This document shows positions 23,880 to 36,802 of a stretch of 64,000 bases of DNA, piece after piece. The stretch's first letter is position 1. Each line of letters opens with the position of its first letter. Under the pieces are notes generated by a model. That model was not told the origin of the DNA and did no database searches. It worked only from the letters and a program-made list of their open reading frames with translations. Source of the DNA: Imbricaverruca yamaguchii (taxonomy: Eukaryota > Arthropoda > Thecostraca > Neoverrucidae); assembly GCA_034440575.1 (NCBI GenBank), contig JAOTOL010001313.1, forward strand, positions 62,001 through 126,000, written 5' to 3'. The position numbers and the translations under genes are program-made.

Positions 23880-24440
23880 TACAGGATGTCAAACCTTAGG
23901 TGGTCTGCTTTGCCTCACTCTTCCCTACCCATGGTTTGTGAGCCTTAGAAGTGTGTGGCCTAGAAGTGTTGTAAATTTAAGCCAGCTTAAATAATAATAG
24001 GCCACTGTCTGGCATAAATTCAATTTAAGCCAACTTTTTTTCCCATCCCTATGTTAAATGTCACCATTAATTTGGCCTACTCTTCCCTGATCATTTACAC
24101 ACCTGTCCATACACTTTTGTCTGGGGGAATCACTAGGTGGAGCATAACTCATGCATTTACATGGGGAAATAAGCATAACATGGGAGAGCTGGTTAAAAAT
24201 TCATCAAATTAGTGTAGAGGAAGAAGGGGGGGGGGGTTCTGAACACTTAAGGCACCATGCAACAAATAGCTCTACTGCTGCTTTTGTATGGCTAATCCAG
24301 CAATTCTACTGTGTTTACTGAAAACAAAAATGAACAAGCTATCCATATTCAAACAGTTCCTTTCAATTGAAATCCTCTAACCACTTATAAAGAGGAACCT
24401 TAAAATAGATCATTATTTTGTAGTGATATGCTGTATACTG
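23880..24440. repeat. Dispersed repeat shared with 62.4-63.4 kb
   Basis: Two blocks recur: 'AATTTAAGCCAGCTTAAAT...CTGGCATAAATTCAATTTAAG' (also near 63,315-63,400) and 'GAACACTTAAGGCACC...GAACAAGCTATCCATATT...CCTCTAACCACTTA' (also near 62,390-62,540). Their order differs between the two loci, so they may be two repeats. The copy here has stops in the frame that is open at 62.4 kb. Confidence 0.6.
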
Positions 24441-24886
24441 AACAGAAAAATGTTGCTGTGCAGGAATACCTGACTGTAACAATTGCAGTACAAGCTATTA
24501 GTGGTGACTGAAATATGCTGGTGTAATTGCAAAAAAAAAGTAAATCGCTTCCCTATGGTTTTCTGAAACCAAATGCTCTTTGAAGCCAAAAATCATGCCT
24601 GTGAACTTTGCATGCTCTGTGCACAAAGAATTAGTAGAACCATGTAATCAGATATTCATATTTTGGTAGAAACAAGTCAATCATTTCTGAATACCATAAT
24701 GTTTTTGTTATCTATGTACTCAACATGATGAGGGCAACATCAAAAGGTAGGTGTTAAGGAACATAACATGTTCAGATACCCCCATACAATCCCCTTACAC
24801 CACCCTCTTCCATAACTGAGTCACTTTTAAACTTTTAAAAATTAAATTTATACACAGATTATGTTGCATTTGGATGTGATGATCAC

Positions 24887-25039
24887 CAGTGGTGGATTTG
24901 TTTAGTGAGGGCAAATTTTGTGGAGGCAAATGTTAAAAACAGACGAAAGTGCCAAAAACATTGATTTAAAGAAAAATCTGGCAGTTTAGTGGGGGAAGGG
25001 GGCAATTGCCCATTTTGCCCTAATATAGATCCACCACTG
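24887..25039. mobile_element. Small hAT-like element (MITE), 153 bp
   Basis: The ends are CAGTGGTGGATTTG and, inverted, CAGTGGTGGATCTAT. The flanking 8-mers ATGATCAC and CTTATCAC agree at six of eight positions. It is non-coding and lies inside the outer transposon. Confidence 0.65.
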
Positions 25040-25298
25040 CTTATCACAAATATGTTTTCACTTAAAGAACTTTCAGCTACATCAAATTCACATTGAAGTT
25101 TATGCTGCATGGACAGCTTTTCCCCATTTACTAACATGGCAGGGAGATAGTGCAACAATGCACCAGACACTGTTGTCAGCACCAGAGATAGGCAGGCTCA
25201 GTTGCAAATTTTACCTGGCTTGATATGGAGGTGGCAAGGCTGGCATAAATTCAGAAACATAGGTGGGAAAGTAGGTGGAGAATGGTTGGCAGGATGTT

Positions 25299-25547
25299 TG
25301 ACATGATACGAAGATATTAGAAGAGATTCACTGGCAATATTATTTCTTTAGACTGGTTAAAAAGATAAAACTTAGTTTGACCAGTTTATATTATAAATTA
25401 TGATCAAGCACACAAGCATCAAGAACTCATTGCTTGAAAATGATTTATAATAGATACCAGTCACACTAAGATTTCTCTTTTTAACCAATCTAAAGATCTA
25501 ATATTGACAGCGAATCACTTCTAACATTCATATCATGTCAAGCATAG
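25299..25547. repeat. Foldback (long inverted repeat), about 105-bp arms
   Basis: 25,299-25,405 pairs with 25,442-25,547 in reverse complement (shared blocks TGACATGATAYGAA, CTTTAGAYTGGTTAAAAAGA, ATTATAAAT), with a spacer of about 40 bp. It looks like a palindromic MITE; TSDs were not resolved. Confidence 0.72.
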
Positions 25548-26529
25548 CTGATCTTTCTTTCATATGGCCTACAAATTGGGGTGGATGGTTATTTCCGCCC
25601 CCCCCAATCCACCAAATTTTATGTAATGCCTGGAGGGAACAGACAACAGGTAATTCCTCTTTCTTGGATCATTCCTCATACCAGAAGTGACCTCAATGAA
25701 TTTGAATGGGTAAAAATTGAGCCCAACAGTTTGACTTGAAGTTCACCAAAATCAGCATGCATATCGCCAGGTTATCTACGGTTCGTTCCAAGTTGAACGG
25801 ACGCACCAAACCATTTAAGTTTCAGTAATGGCACAGGCTTTTCTCATCTTCAGGTACATATATGTATAGATGAAATCATCAAAGCTAGATAAAAACAGGT
25901 TTCCACTCCGACCATACCCATTCACTAACAATTAGGCCACCACTTCTGTTCGTTCAACAAATGTCCACTTCAGCGATTCCCTCCTCACATTCAAAATCGA
26001 AATCTCTTCCTTCCCAGCTCCCAGCTCCCTTCCCGACTATTTACTGTTGCTAGTTCCTACTAAGACACGGCGCGGCGACCAGCCTGCGACCATTTGTCGG
26101 TGATTCTCGCCTTTTTTTGAGCCCATTGACTTAGCACGGGTGGTCTCATTGCGACCACCGAGAAAGGCCGACGGGCCGCGGTGTCCGCCGTGGATATCTG
26201 GTATTTTTGGTACCGTAAATCTGGTATATTAAAAATATATGCTAGATTGTTAAGATGTGCTGAATTAGTATTTGAAGGGCAGCTTTTTCATGTTAGAAGC
26301 ACACCTACGACAGGGCTGCCTTCATGGGCTGCAGTCTGCGGAGTTTGATCGGACAGAGCCCAGAAGAGGTGCCACTTTTTAAAGTATAACGGTCCGGCGA
26401 ATGGAAGCAACATAAAAGCACGTCCTTGATTTCTTGGGTTTTGCGTGTGTTAGTCTTCGCTGTTGGTCTCTCAAATCAGCTTAACCTTAGCGTGTGTGGT
26501 CTCTGACGACGTCGGCAGATCGGTGACTT

Positions 26530-28195
26530 TTTTGACCCCTGCTTTTGAGAAGTTGCACGCTGTGTAGCGCATTGCCAGGACCGTCAGAACATTTCCAGTT
26601 CTTCTTGATGCAGAACCACATGGGAGTGTAGTGGCACACGATGAACTCCGCTAGCATTCTCAGACTGTCTGATGGCTGTTCGGTCGATATGTAGAGCCGG
26701 AGAATTCGCGCCGCCAGAGTCAGCCACCTGGAGTGGTTTAGTGGACCGATCTCCAATTTCGCAGTTCTGTACAGTCTGGACACTACGCGCCACACTGTAC
26801 AGGATAGCCTGATCTGAACTTAGGTCACTGAGAATCTCCTGCGTCATTTCTGAAACATTTCCGCCATCGATTGGCTCAAAATCTACCACTGGCAAGGTTT
26901 CTACTGCGCCTGCAGCAACCCGGCCAATCAGCCCACTAAACGACTCAGGTCCTGTTGTGACTCCATCTAACTGGCTAAATACTGCACGAAGATTAAGTTC
27001 ATTTGCATGACGTTGGCACACAAACCAGTGGACGGGGTTTTTGTCCGAGCTCAAACAAACGGATAACACCACCTTTTTGGCCAGTATTAACTCTCGTGCC
27101 GTCACAGCCAAGCACAGAAACACCCGCACCAAACTCATATGCAACGGTGTTCAGGTCCTGAAAAATGTCCTCCGCTTTCCCAGTCTGTGGGGTAAAATGT
27201 CCTAAATATGCACTGTCTGACTCGGATACAACCACAATGTGCTCTTCCGTCTTCTTTGAACTGGCTGTCATAAGCGTGTCGTCTTTTCTACCGTCGAAGT
27301 AGAGACCGGATACACGACCTGCATGATCCTCATGGCACTGGGCTACTACCTCTCTTCTAATCCGATCCCTTGCTCGCCATACTTTTTTGCTATCCACTAT
27401 GCAGTCCATATCATCAGAAGTGATCCGACCAATGTCCACTTGGAAACCGTTTATGATCGCAGCACACGCACGATTAGACACTCCGTACCGATCTGCTGCT
27501 AGAGCCGTATTTAGCAGTTCGTCTGTGTTACTGTTCACCATATACTCTGACTCATTGACTACAGATGTGAGCGATGATGAATCTGTGGCGGAATCTTGGT
27601 GTGAATTAGAATCTAGCTGGGCCATTCCAGAAGGTCCCGGTTGTGGTGATGTGACTCTCTCGACGGTCAGACGCCTCCTTTCGTCCATGGCGCGTCGACG
27701 AGCGGTTTCACGGATATCTGCGGTGCCGATTTGCATTTGGCGAGGTCCTCTCTGGTCTTCGACAAATGGAAACTCCATTCGTGGCACTCTGTCGGCCATC
27801 GCACATTTGCAGCTATCGATATCAGCACATTTGCAGCGGGCTATATCAAACAATTTTCCAAACCACTCATCACCGGACAGACGTACACCTGGTGATGCCG
27901 ACTTCTTTCCAGCAGTTTTCATGTATCGCAAGTAGCGATCGCGGCATTCTCGAACCATATGTTCGACTCGGGCCCTCCCAACAATTGGTATTCCTTCGCA
28001 GCACCACATTTTCATCACACTTTCCGCGACAAACTTTATATGGGGTGCATGCCTCTCTTTCAACCTTTTGTTCGCAACGCATGAGTCTCTATTCACTTTA
28101 CTCAAGTAATTCAGAACGTCAATTCTCGTGGGCAGTCGGTTTGTTTTTAGTTCAGAAGGAACCAAAAGCCCTTTGGTGGAAGCGCGGGTCTTCAT
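26530..28195 (-). pseudogene. Outer hAT-like transposase, N-terminal and catalytic region, two frameshifts
   Basis: Translation starts at ATG 28195 (MKTRASTKGLLVPSEL). Order: a basic N-terminus, a Cys cluster CKCADIDSCKC, DQRGPRQMQIG, a Ser-rich stretch with SPQPGPSG, then RNase-H-like motifs LYFDGRKD (first Asp, near 27,295) and LGCDGTRVNTG (second Asp, near 27,100). Near 27,040 the frame shifts; HWFVCQRHANEL, LDGVTTGPESFSGLIG and DFEPIDGG follow. Near 26,760 it shifts again to NHSRWLTLAARILRLYIS and YTPMWFCIKKNWKCSDG. The C-H pair (FVCQRH) and a downstream Trp/Arg region resemble hAT catalytic architecture. Only two frameshifts in 1.6 kb suggest fairly recent decay. The GA-rich stretch upstream (28,250-28,500) may be its 5' region. 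Confidence 0.85.
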
Positions 28196-28749
28196 GTTCG
28201 AACTCTTACCCCGATCACACCGACGCAGGTAATATCACACTTCACAGGCAGTGGGCACAACTTGCAGACACCAAACCACTCTTTTTCGGGCCGTCCCGCC
28301 GGGTCTCCGCCGCCGACTGCCTTGTCTTGGCGGCCCTCCCCTCCCCTGTCTCCCCCTCCCCTGCCCTGTCTCGCTCTTTGTGTTCTCTACCCTCACCGTG
28401 CGCCGGCCGTCTCCCGCCCCATCCCAGCCCCTCCCCCGCGCCATGCGACGATCGCCGCCGGCTCGTGTCGCCCTCGTTAATAGGTTGTCCCTACTGCTGA
28501 TAATCCCAGTTTCCCTTGAAACTTGAGTAACGAAAAGGAACAGGAGACTTGGATTGACTAATAAAACAGGGATGCATGGCATGCGAAGCTATTTTGTGTC
28601 GTTAATGCGTACGCAATTTATTCGAATGATGATTCATAGCATTGTGAAAGGTGGAGCACATACAAAGGAAAGTGGAGCGATCAGTCCTTCAGTGAAGTTT
28701 AATCTTTACAATCAGATATATCCCGGCTCCCCTGATCTGTTTTTGAATT

Positions 28750-29040
28750 ACCAGAATCCATTCATAAATCATCCATAGCACCGACTGCCGCCTTTTTCGT
28801 CACAGCGCCGCGGCGGTGCTCCGACAGCGGCCGACGCCTGGTGTTAGATGCAAATCGCAACGGAGCGCCATTACTGGAGACTTCAACGCCGGGCGCCCGG
28901 CAAATTTGTTTCTTTATCGGCCTGTCGCATATTTTGTTTATTGTTTTATTTCGATTTGGTTTCGACCACATAGTTTTTTTAGGTGATCTGCACGATAATT
29001 TCACTAAGCATAAGAAAAACCGTTCAGGCGACACACCCTA
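28750..29040 (-). repeat. Right terminal inverted repeat of the outer hAT element
   Basis: This is the inverted counterpart of 10152-10453 and ends GACACACCCTA at 29040. The transposase start codon lies about 560 bp inside it, leaving room for a promoter and 5' UTR. Confidence 0.9.
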
Positions 29041-29048
29041 CTGTGCAT
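29041..29048. repeat. 8-bp target-site duplication, right copy of outer element
   Basis: CTGTGCAT directly follows the right TIR and is identical to 10144-10151. Confidence 0.88.
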
Positions 29049-30106
29049 GACAGACTATTATTCACGTTACCGCCTTCAAGGCTCGAAAATACTGGGCTGC
29101 GACATTCCGTTGGTTTCTGTTTGGGCCTGATGTCTGGGATCAGGTATTAATGGCCGGTATACCTAACTTAAAAACAGTCGATGCCCTGACGGAGCTTGTA
29201 CGCTGAAACTTGCGATCAGCAGAAACCACCACAGATGGTCCTGGACTACAAATCGGTAAGTGTGTTCTTCCAATCGTCTTTCTAATCCATCCTGCCCGGG
29301 GTCATGTGGGGATACCCACATTGCCCCTGCCTGTCCTATCTTTGGGGGCCTGCGAAACGCCAAACTTAATCTTCCCCGCCTGTGATACAATCAAGAGGCC
29401 CAGGCCTCCGTTGTCAACTGAGACGGGGTAGGAAACCAAACTGGCAGTTTTTGGCTATGCTACCTAAGGCTGTGCGCACAGCGTTCATCCCGAACCAAAA
29501 TTGGGCGTCGCTGCCCGCGAGCTTACCCATTAACCCCGTCGGGTCTGACCATCCTCGGGATGCTCTTCTGCGCCCTGGGATCACCAGGCCGGAGGGATTC
29601 TGCCGCCAATAATTATTCAAGTTATCCAACTGCCCTGTGAATTGTCCAGTCTTCCCGGCACGCTCTCTTGGGGGTTCAACCAAGTGTTTCGTCATTTCCC
29701 GTCTTGGATAAGCCATCCTTCGTCTCCTCCAAAGAGAAGGAGGCGGAGGTTATTCGTGACTCACGCTTGGTGCCAATGCAATTTATCGCCAATGGAAGGG
29801 CGGCTTGGAAACCATCTCCTCGCTAAAATGTATAATTCGTCTCACGCTATCCGCCACAGTCGGTAATCGAGTCAGTCCTGTCCTGTTTTGTTGGTTAGCT
29901 TTACATTAAGCAATGGACGAACCAAAAACTAGTTCACTGTCCAATCCAAAATCGCACTTAGAATATTTGATGACGTAATAGTCAGCGCTCTGGACGTTCC
30001 TTAATTACACCAATTTGGGGTTTTGGACCTCCAAATTGTAATCACGCAATGAACATCCAAAGGGAAAATATAATTCAGATATCGGTGAAAGGTGTGTCGT
30101 AACTGT
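29049..30106. other. Intron stretch without recognised feature
   Basis: Open frames here are short and overlap on both strands. I see no protein motif or clear repeat match within the window. Confidence 0.5.
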
Positions 30107-30415
30107 TTTACCAAGGGAGGGAAGAGAAAGAAAGAGAGAGAGAGAGAAGGAGAGAGAGGGGAGAGGGAGAGATAGAGAGATAGAAAGAGAGATAGAGAGA
30201 AATAGAGATGGAGATAAAGATAGAGATCACGATAAAGATAAAGGTAAAGATAAAGGTAAAGATGAAGATAAAGATAATGATAAAGATAAAGGTAAAGATA
30301 AAGATAAAGATAAAGATAAAGATAAAGATAAAGATAAAGATAAAGATAGAGAGAGAGAAAAAAAAGGAGAGAGGGGAGAGAGAGAAAGAGAGAGAGAGAT
30401 AGATGAAAAGACAGA
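30107..30415. repeat. Polypurine microsatellite (GAGA / GATAAA)
   Basis: About 300 bp is almost entirely A and G on the plus strand. It is built of GAGAGA blocks around a core of AAGATA/AAGATAAA hexamers (30,200-30,345). Long K/I-rich and L/S/Y-rich frames across it are artefacts. Confidence 0.95.
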
Positions 30416-30512
30416 TAGGCAGAAGGGCAGAAAGGCAGAGGCCGGTAATATGTCCACTTTGGCCATTCGTACAGTTTATTCGTATATACCATTCGTAACT
30501 TTCCCTTTGGAA

Positions 30513-31926
30513 AGTTGAAAACTATAGGCCAGTAAGTCTCACATCCCTAGTCTCCAAGGTACTTGAATCAATTATCAAGGATAGAATAGTTAGTTATCTG
30601 GAAGGGAGCAGATTGTTTCAAGATACTCAACATGGGTATAGAAAAGGACGATCGTGTCTCACAAACCTTTTGGACTTTTTGAACTTCGCCACAGAACAAT
30701 TTGATCAGGGAAATCAGGTTGATGTAGCATATCTTGACTTTAGTAAGGCCTTTGACAAAGTACCCCATAAACGGTTAATGATTCAGCTTCAGTCCCATGG
30801 TACTGCAGGTAGCATCTTAAAATGGATAGAGTTGTGGCTTTCAGATAGACAGCAAAGAGTGATGCTAAATGGTACAAAGTCATCATGGCAAAATGTTCTT
30901 AGTGGAGTCTCCCAGGGGTCAGTACTGGGGCTACTACTGTTCATTATATTTGTAAATAACATTGAAAGTGGCCTAAGCAGTAAAGTTTTGAAATTTGCGG
31001 ATGATTTGAAGGACCTTAGGGCAATAACAGGTCAAGATGAGCATATCTCGCTGCAAAAAGACTTAGACGAACTTGTGAAGTGGTCCGAAGAATGGCAAAT
31101 GAAATTTAATTTTGGTAAGTGCAAAATCATGCATGTAGGTAAGCAGCATATGAAGGCTCCATACTTGATGGGTGGCCAAGTGCTATCAGTGACTCAACAG
31201 GAGAAGGATTTAGGTGTTATTCTAAACACAAAACTGGGGGCATCAGAACAGACCAAGGAAGCCAGGAAGAAGGCACTGAGAATGATCGGGGCAATAAATA
31301 GGAATGTATCATACAGAAGTGAGGAAGTGATCAGGAAGCTTTACTGTGCATACGTCAGGCCACATTTGGAATACTGCATCCAAGCTTGGTCTCCTAGCTA
31401 TGAAAAAGATTGTTGGCTTTTAGAGAGAGTACAAAAGAGGGCTACAAAAATGGTTAATGGCACAAGCAGCCTGGCATATGAGGAAGGATTTAAGAAATTG
31501 AATGTGTTTTCACTTAGATATAGAAGGTTGAGAGGAAATCTCATCGAGGTCTTTAAATTTGTCCATGGTGTGGAGAGGGGATACCTTGGGGAAATGTTTG
31601 AATTCAACAGAAATGATGCAATTAGGGGTCATAAATTCAAAATTAAAGTTAACCACAGCAGAACAAGGTTAAGGCAAACTTTCTTCACCAACAGGGTAGT
31701 AGAACACTGGAACCAGCTGCCAGAAAACATTGTCAGTAGCGGCACATTGAACATCTTTAAAAACAGCATAGACAATCATTATAAGAATAAAGGGCTTGCT
31801 TTTCAGTATTACAGGGAGGGCTGATTGACATATTTGGTGGGCAACTGGTTCAGTCCACAGAGTGCAACCAAGAAGGGCCCTTGTGGCTCATAATTGCACT
31901 AATCTTTTATGTCTTTATGTCTTTAT
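30513..31926 (+). mobile_element. 5'-truncated LINE with open reverse transcriptase
   Basis: The frame is open from about 30517 to the stop after 31821 (about 435 codons). RT motifs in order: NYRPVSL, HGYRKGRSC, DVAYLDFSKAFDKVPH, GVSQGSVLGLLLFIIFVNNI, KFADDLKDLRAI (the FADD form of YADD), then the thumb-like region and a conserved C-terminal tail (RTRLRQTFFTNRVVEHWNQLP). The 3' end carries a TTTATGTCTTTATGTC simple repeat. The endonuclease part is missing. The motifs resemble the CR1/L2-like (jockey) group; a clade needs phylogeny. This is the best-preserved copy of at least six in the window. Confidence 0.92.
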
Positions 31927-34900
31927 CCACAGAGTGACGTGGGACCCATCAGATCTCCGGAATACTTTATATTCCATGGAAAGAAGGGGTGGTTAATTAG
32001 CACGGGTCGTGCCAGATCTGTGTTCCATTCGCATTATTTCGAGACCAGGTGAGTCTCCCATTTCTTCTTTGGACGTGAATGAAGGTACACTCATGGTAAC
32101 ATGCACAAGTTATATCTTTAACTGGTGAAGTCAATGAACAGAAGAAAGCAAGCTTACCTATCTTACCACCTTGCAATTTAGGAAATCTTACCTACCACCT
32201 TACAATCCCACTCCCCACGAACCCTCTTACATATGCACGTACATACACATTCATTCATTGGGTTACATTCCCGCTCCGGGGCCGAACTTTTACGCTTCAC
32301 TCACATGCTTTCACTCGCCTTCACGTACACCCAGCTGGCTTTAACTGCTCCCACCCCCATTCCCTTCATCTCCCACACCAGGGATAATTTTATAATCCTC
32401 CGCTGACTGGGGCCATACCGATTTAATGTCACCAGTGACGGGCGGGTCAAATCACGGACAGTGGTGCGTGGTACATTCACAGGTTCACTCACAAGGTCCG
32501 GGTAGGTGTGCCGCGAAGATTCCGTCACTGCTCACGACACAATCTAAATGGTTTCGTTTACTGTCGGCGTCCTGGCGGCCCCGTCGAATGTTCGGCGTTG
32601 AATTCCTCTGTTGAATGTTCTGCCGACTGCCTGTCAGAACGGTATTTATACCACTCACGTTGCGTGTGGCCGGTGTCACCGATGGGTGTGCCCGGTGTTG
32701 TCGCCTGACTAGACTGGTCTTGCTAGTTCCGTCACGGTCTAGGGGGTTTCGGGCAGCTATCTGTTACGGACGGCTGTGGCGAACTGTCTGGCAGGCTTGT
32801 CAAGTTCGCGACCGTTTAAATGCTGCGTTGAAAAATGTAAGCGGTCTAACAATAACAGGTGTGTGGCATAAACCCCTGTCATTCCACCCGCAAAGATGCC
32901 AGCTTCCGGTGGTGAAGTGCTTGGCGAGCATGTGTACCCTAGCTGTGCATCCTTTCCCTCCCAATCCCATTATCTATTCGCTGCCAACGTCCCTGTCCGG
33001 CCCTGCAACAACCCCTCCCGAACAGCAACATGCCTCATTAGCAACAGCAACATGCCTTATTGGTCCTGATATTCCGGAGGGGCAGGCGGGTCTGTAAGGC
33101 TCCATACGGGCCAAGTGAAAAGTCGCCTCGGAAGAGCCTGGGTTTCTTTCCGGTGCATGCCTGCCAGACCGGCTGGAGTCAAGTGGTGGAAGGGGCTGTT
33201 GGTGCGGTTGGGGCGGTGAATCTCTTCTGGCCGCGCGAAGGCGCCGTCTGCACTATATAGCCCCTCTGGCGCCTAGTGTCTTTCTGTCCCCTGGCCTCGG
33301 GCGTTCCCCTAGTAGCGCTCCGATGGAGTGGGATGCACGAGGAGCCTAAGGAAAACACCTTGCATGGCATCTGCAACTACAAAAAGAACACGCTTGGTCC
33401 CTCTTTGAGGAACCAGACCAGCTTCCTATCCATCGCGGCTGGGAATGTTCCTAACACGGATAGCAGCGGAGAAAAGCGTCCTCCTACCCATTGGGTCATC
33501 ATCTTCCGAAGAATGATAAAGAATCCCACCTGTCTGGCCCTCTTCCAGCGAAAAAAAAAACTGATTTGACAGATATGGAAATGTTTAGATATGTGAGAGG
33601 ATGAAGGATGCAATATAATCCACATGGGTTGACGCACCCTAACCCCCGCCCCCCAAAGATTGAAGGGTGGCGTTTGAGATGCGGAGTTTGTACTGGCAGG
33701 AGGGGCGGAGAAAATACTGGAGGCGTTCGAGTTTGCGTGCAGCGTACAGAAAGGTGACAGGAAAGTCGAGAAGATCATCTAAACTAATATAGAACCGCAT
33801 CAAACAAAAGCACAACTCGTTTAATTATGACTTGAAGGACGTGCCAAAGGACGATATTATCGACGGATTGTCTAGGCTCAGAGTGACTGAGGCTAGAACG
33901 ATATCTATCTTCTATGTCATGGGCATATATTCAGGTCATGGGTCACACGTGATTCAGACTGGAAGACTAATCGGGTTTTCCTTGCAAGGACAGTTGTCTC
34001 TTCGGGGAAATAAAGCCCTTGCATTGCGTTAATGTCCAAGCTGATGGAAGCTTTCTATGGTATATATGCTTCATTAATACCATGCAGCGCAGATGGAAAG
34101 TGTAAAACCAGGGTGGCATTACTGTACGTCTTGACCATCGCGGGTTCGATATTGTTCTACAAAGTACGTCGTCTGGACTAGTCTCCGCTTGGACACTTCG
34201 GTTTGACTGACGATGGTATAGTCGCCGCATGACCACTGCAATCGATGATCCCTTAAACCTCACAAACTAGCTAGCTAACTAAACCCAGGTGTTTCGCTTC
34301 GGAAGACTAAGCCGTTAATGGAAGGATAGCGGCACCATTTTGCCCAGAAGCACATCAGTTCGACCTGCATTAGGTCGCGTTGTCGGTATATTAACTCGGC
34401 ATTGGCTGGAATATTGGTGCAGGGCGTTTGATTCGTCTGCCGGCACAACCCTGTCAATCTCGGCAACAAATAGCGCCAGCAGAATGCAACCGAAGTGAAT
34501 GTGTTTGGATCTGACACTGGCTGATGGGAGCAGCCGAAATGCTCGGAGTCATGCACTTGCACAGCTTCCAGCCAGGTGTAGCGAGAAGGGTGGACCGTGC
34601 CGTGAACATTGCCAACTAACCGTCGACTGTCTCAACGGTCAAACATTTCCACCAGACAAGCCGACTCAAATGGCATTAGCTTTGATGGCACTGGAGCATC
34701 CCAAATAGATACAAGGTAGATAGCAATGCCAAATGCATAATTATACCAACTTGGACCGGTTTTCCAGGACCATTGATGACACTCACTTTTCTATCAACTG
34801 CGAACATTTCTAACTTCGATAAATATCACGAATGTTGTTTATTTACTTCGTATTTAATTGAACAACGCTCCATTTCCCAGACTCAGACGGTAATTGATCA

Positions 34901-35940
34901 GGGGCGGTCGGCCCATGTAAGGTACTAAGGAAATTCCTCATCTCAGTAGAGCTGGGAAGTATTTTTGCATGTTATTTTCATAAAATGATGCTTTTATCCA
35001 CTGGAAAGTAGTAAACTTGAAAAACCGGAAACAAATATGCATTGGTGACTCATAATTATGGTGAAAATTGAAGTTTGTTTACAGCATTTACAACTTAGCT
35101 TTCAAGCAGCTCTATCACCGGTCGGTTGAGGCTAGCCGCTCGCACGTATCGTCATAGAGTAAGTTTTCGTTTCATAACAAGCGCGGGGTAGACCGGGGCC
35201 CTCCAACATTGTTTGGCAATCGGTGACGTTGCATGGGCTGGACAATTGCTCAGTCCCGTAGGCGCTCCAGCGAAACTTCCGTGTTTTCCACACGATATTT
35301 CCGATCTTAAATACCATCGAAATCGGACAAAATTGGGTTCATTTGAAAGCTTGAAGTATCTTGTCTAGGCATATGAGCCGTATTTTCCCGAACACTAGAA
35401 TTTTTTGTTTGGACTCACGCTGACTGCATTCATGTCAAGCGCCGCAGGAATCGCGTGGTGCCACAGGTAGTATGATGAGACAGGCCAACTGAAGATCACG
35501 GCCGAGTCTTAGGGGCAGGAGCAAGTAAGAGATGGCTGTTGCAACATCATTCCTCCCCACTCGGTGCAGGGGCGTAAACACGGGTGAGGGTACTGAGGGC
35601 ATGTGCCCCCATGGTGGTACCCATCCGTCAGGAAAAAGCCAACATTATATTTAGGCTACCGGCGGAGACACCTATACCGGTTGGAATAGCACGCCCTTAT
35701 CGCCCATGTGCAGATACGGAGCCTGCAGCTAGTTTTCAGGATTGTTTTCCATTTTTCATTCATATTCGTCTAGACCAGTCGTGTTATTTTTGTATATTTT
35801 TGAAGGGCAAGTGTCCCCTCAATGTTGGCTCTGTCCACTAATAACTTAGACTTTTAACATGTGGTACCATGGAGCATGCACTCTATCGATGTGGGGCTTC
35901 CCATTAACTTCATGTATCATCCACTGAAATAACCAATAAT

Positions 35941-36010
35941 AAGAATTACAACAATAATAATAATTATACATATATATAATATGTATAATTTATATAATAT
36001 GTGTGTATGC
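35941..36010. repeat. AT-rich simple repeat
   Basis: AATAATAATAATTATACATATATATAA-type sequence ends in TATGTGTGTATG at the start of the next repeat unit. Confidence 0.75.
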
Positions 36011-36297
36011 CAGCCATTTCGGGTTGAGAAATGGAAATAGGTGAAAACCTCAATGATACTTTATGTATGAAAACGGAAAACTTCCCACCAATTACGTAAA
36101 CATTTGAACACGACGGATAGGGTTGAAATCCACTGACTTCGGAACGATGGTGATAGGGTTGGCACCTTGCAGCGACAAATAAAGTTGTTGATGCTCATCT
36201 TAACATGAAATAATAATGGTACTTATAAAAAATCCTGGTCGAAATCCGACGATTTTTTCTGCCTCGCCTCACGTGGGTGCCACGCTCATGCTCCAGG
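36003..36297. repeat. Dispersed repeat, uninterrupted copy (empty site)
   Basis: It runs from GTGTGTATGCCAGCCATTTC to TCACGTGGGTGCCACG. It matches 36,803-36,938 joined to 37,953-38,056, the second copy that carries a TTAA insertion. At the junction this copy reads CAAATAAAGTTGTTG. Confidence 0.82.
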
Positions 36298-36802
36298 TAA
36301 CATGTGTCTAAAACCTCTTGTGAATAGCTTAAAGCCCAATAATACTGTGCATGCAGGTTGTGTTAATGAGAGAAAGTATTAATGATGCCAAACAACAATG
36401 TGGTATATTGTTCCCCTTGGTTTGCCATTCACCAAATCTGGAATGCCTCAGCCATTGATGCTGGATGTAAATATCAGTAAATTGTTGTTCAAGGCTGTTG
36501 CAGAATATGAAGAAAAGTCAAAACAAAGTACATTTATTACCATAATCATAACGAGGTGACCACTCATTTTTGTCATAAATCCCATATTTTTAAGTGAGAA
36601 ACCAAAGAATACAGAAAATTCAACTTTGTGCGTTGCCATATATACTGAAAATTACAGTAAAATGTTAGAGAAACCTATAAAGCTAACCCACTGATTCTCA
36701 ATCATTGCAGCATGCTGATGTTTGATTCCCCCGCCCTAATAGTGTTGGTTCCCTTGCTGCCTAATCATGATTGATAGTATACAGTCAATATCTTAGTATA
36801 TT

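Larger units (their letters stand above)
10152..29040 (-). mobile_element. Outer hAT-like DNA transposon, 18.9 kb including a nested element
   Basis: The element begins TAGGGTGTGTC at 10152, and its right end at 29040 begins the same way on the other strand. It is flanked by a perfect 8-bp duplication, CTGTGCAT (10144-10151 and 29041-29048), which fits the hAT preference nTnnnnAn. The TIRs are about 300 bp. A broken transposase reads right to left: N-terminal part at 28195-26530, C-terminal part at 11383-10845, as expected for one gene with an intron between. Within it sit a second hAT element (16,271-23,731), two small hAT-like elements and other repeats. Without the inner element it would be about 11.4 kb. 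The hAT assignment rests on TSD, termini and RNase-H-like motifs; the exact family is unchecked. Confidence 0.88.

Noticed and set aside
26060..26200. Possible third hAT end (GTCGGTGATTCTCGCCTTTTTTTGAG, similar to the inner element's right end)
   Set aside because: Only loose similarity; no partner end or 8-bp duplication was found.
30001..30492. L/Y/S-rich 163-codon frame
   Set aside because: It is the translation of a polypurine microsatellite.
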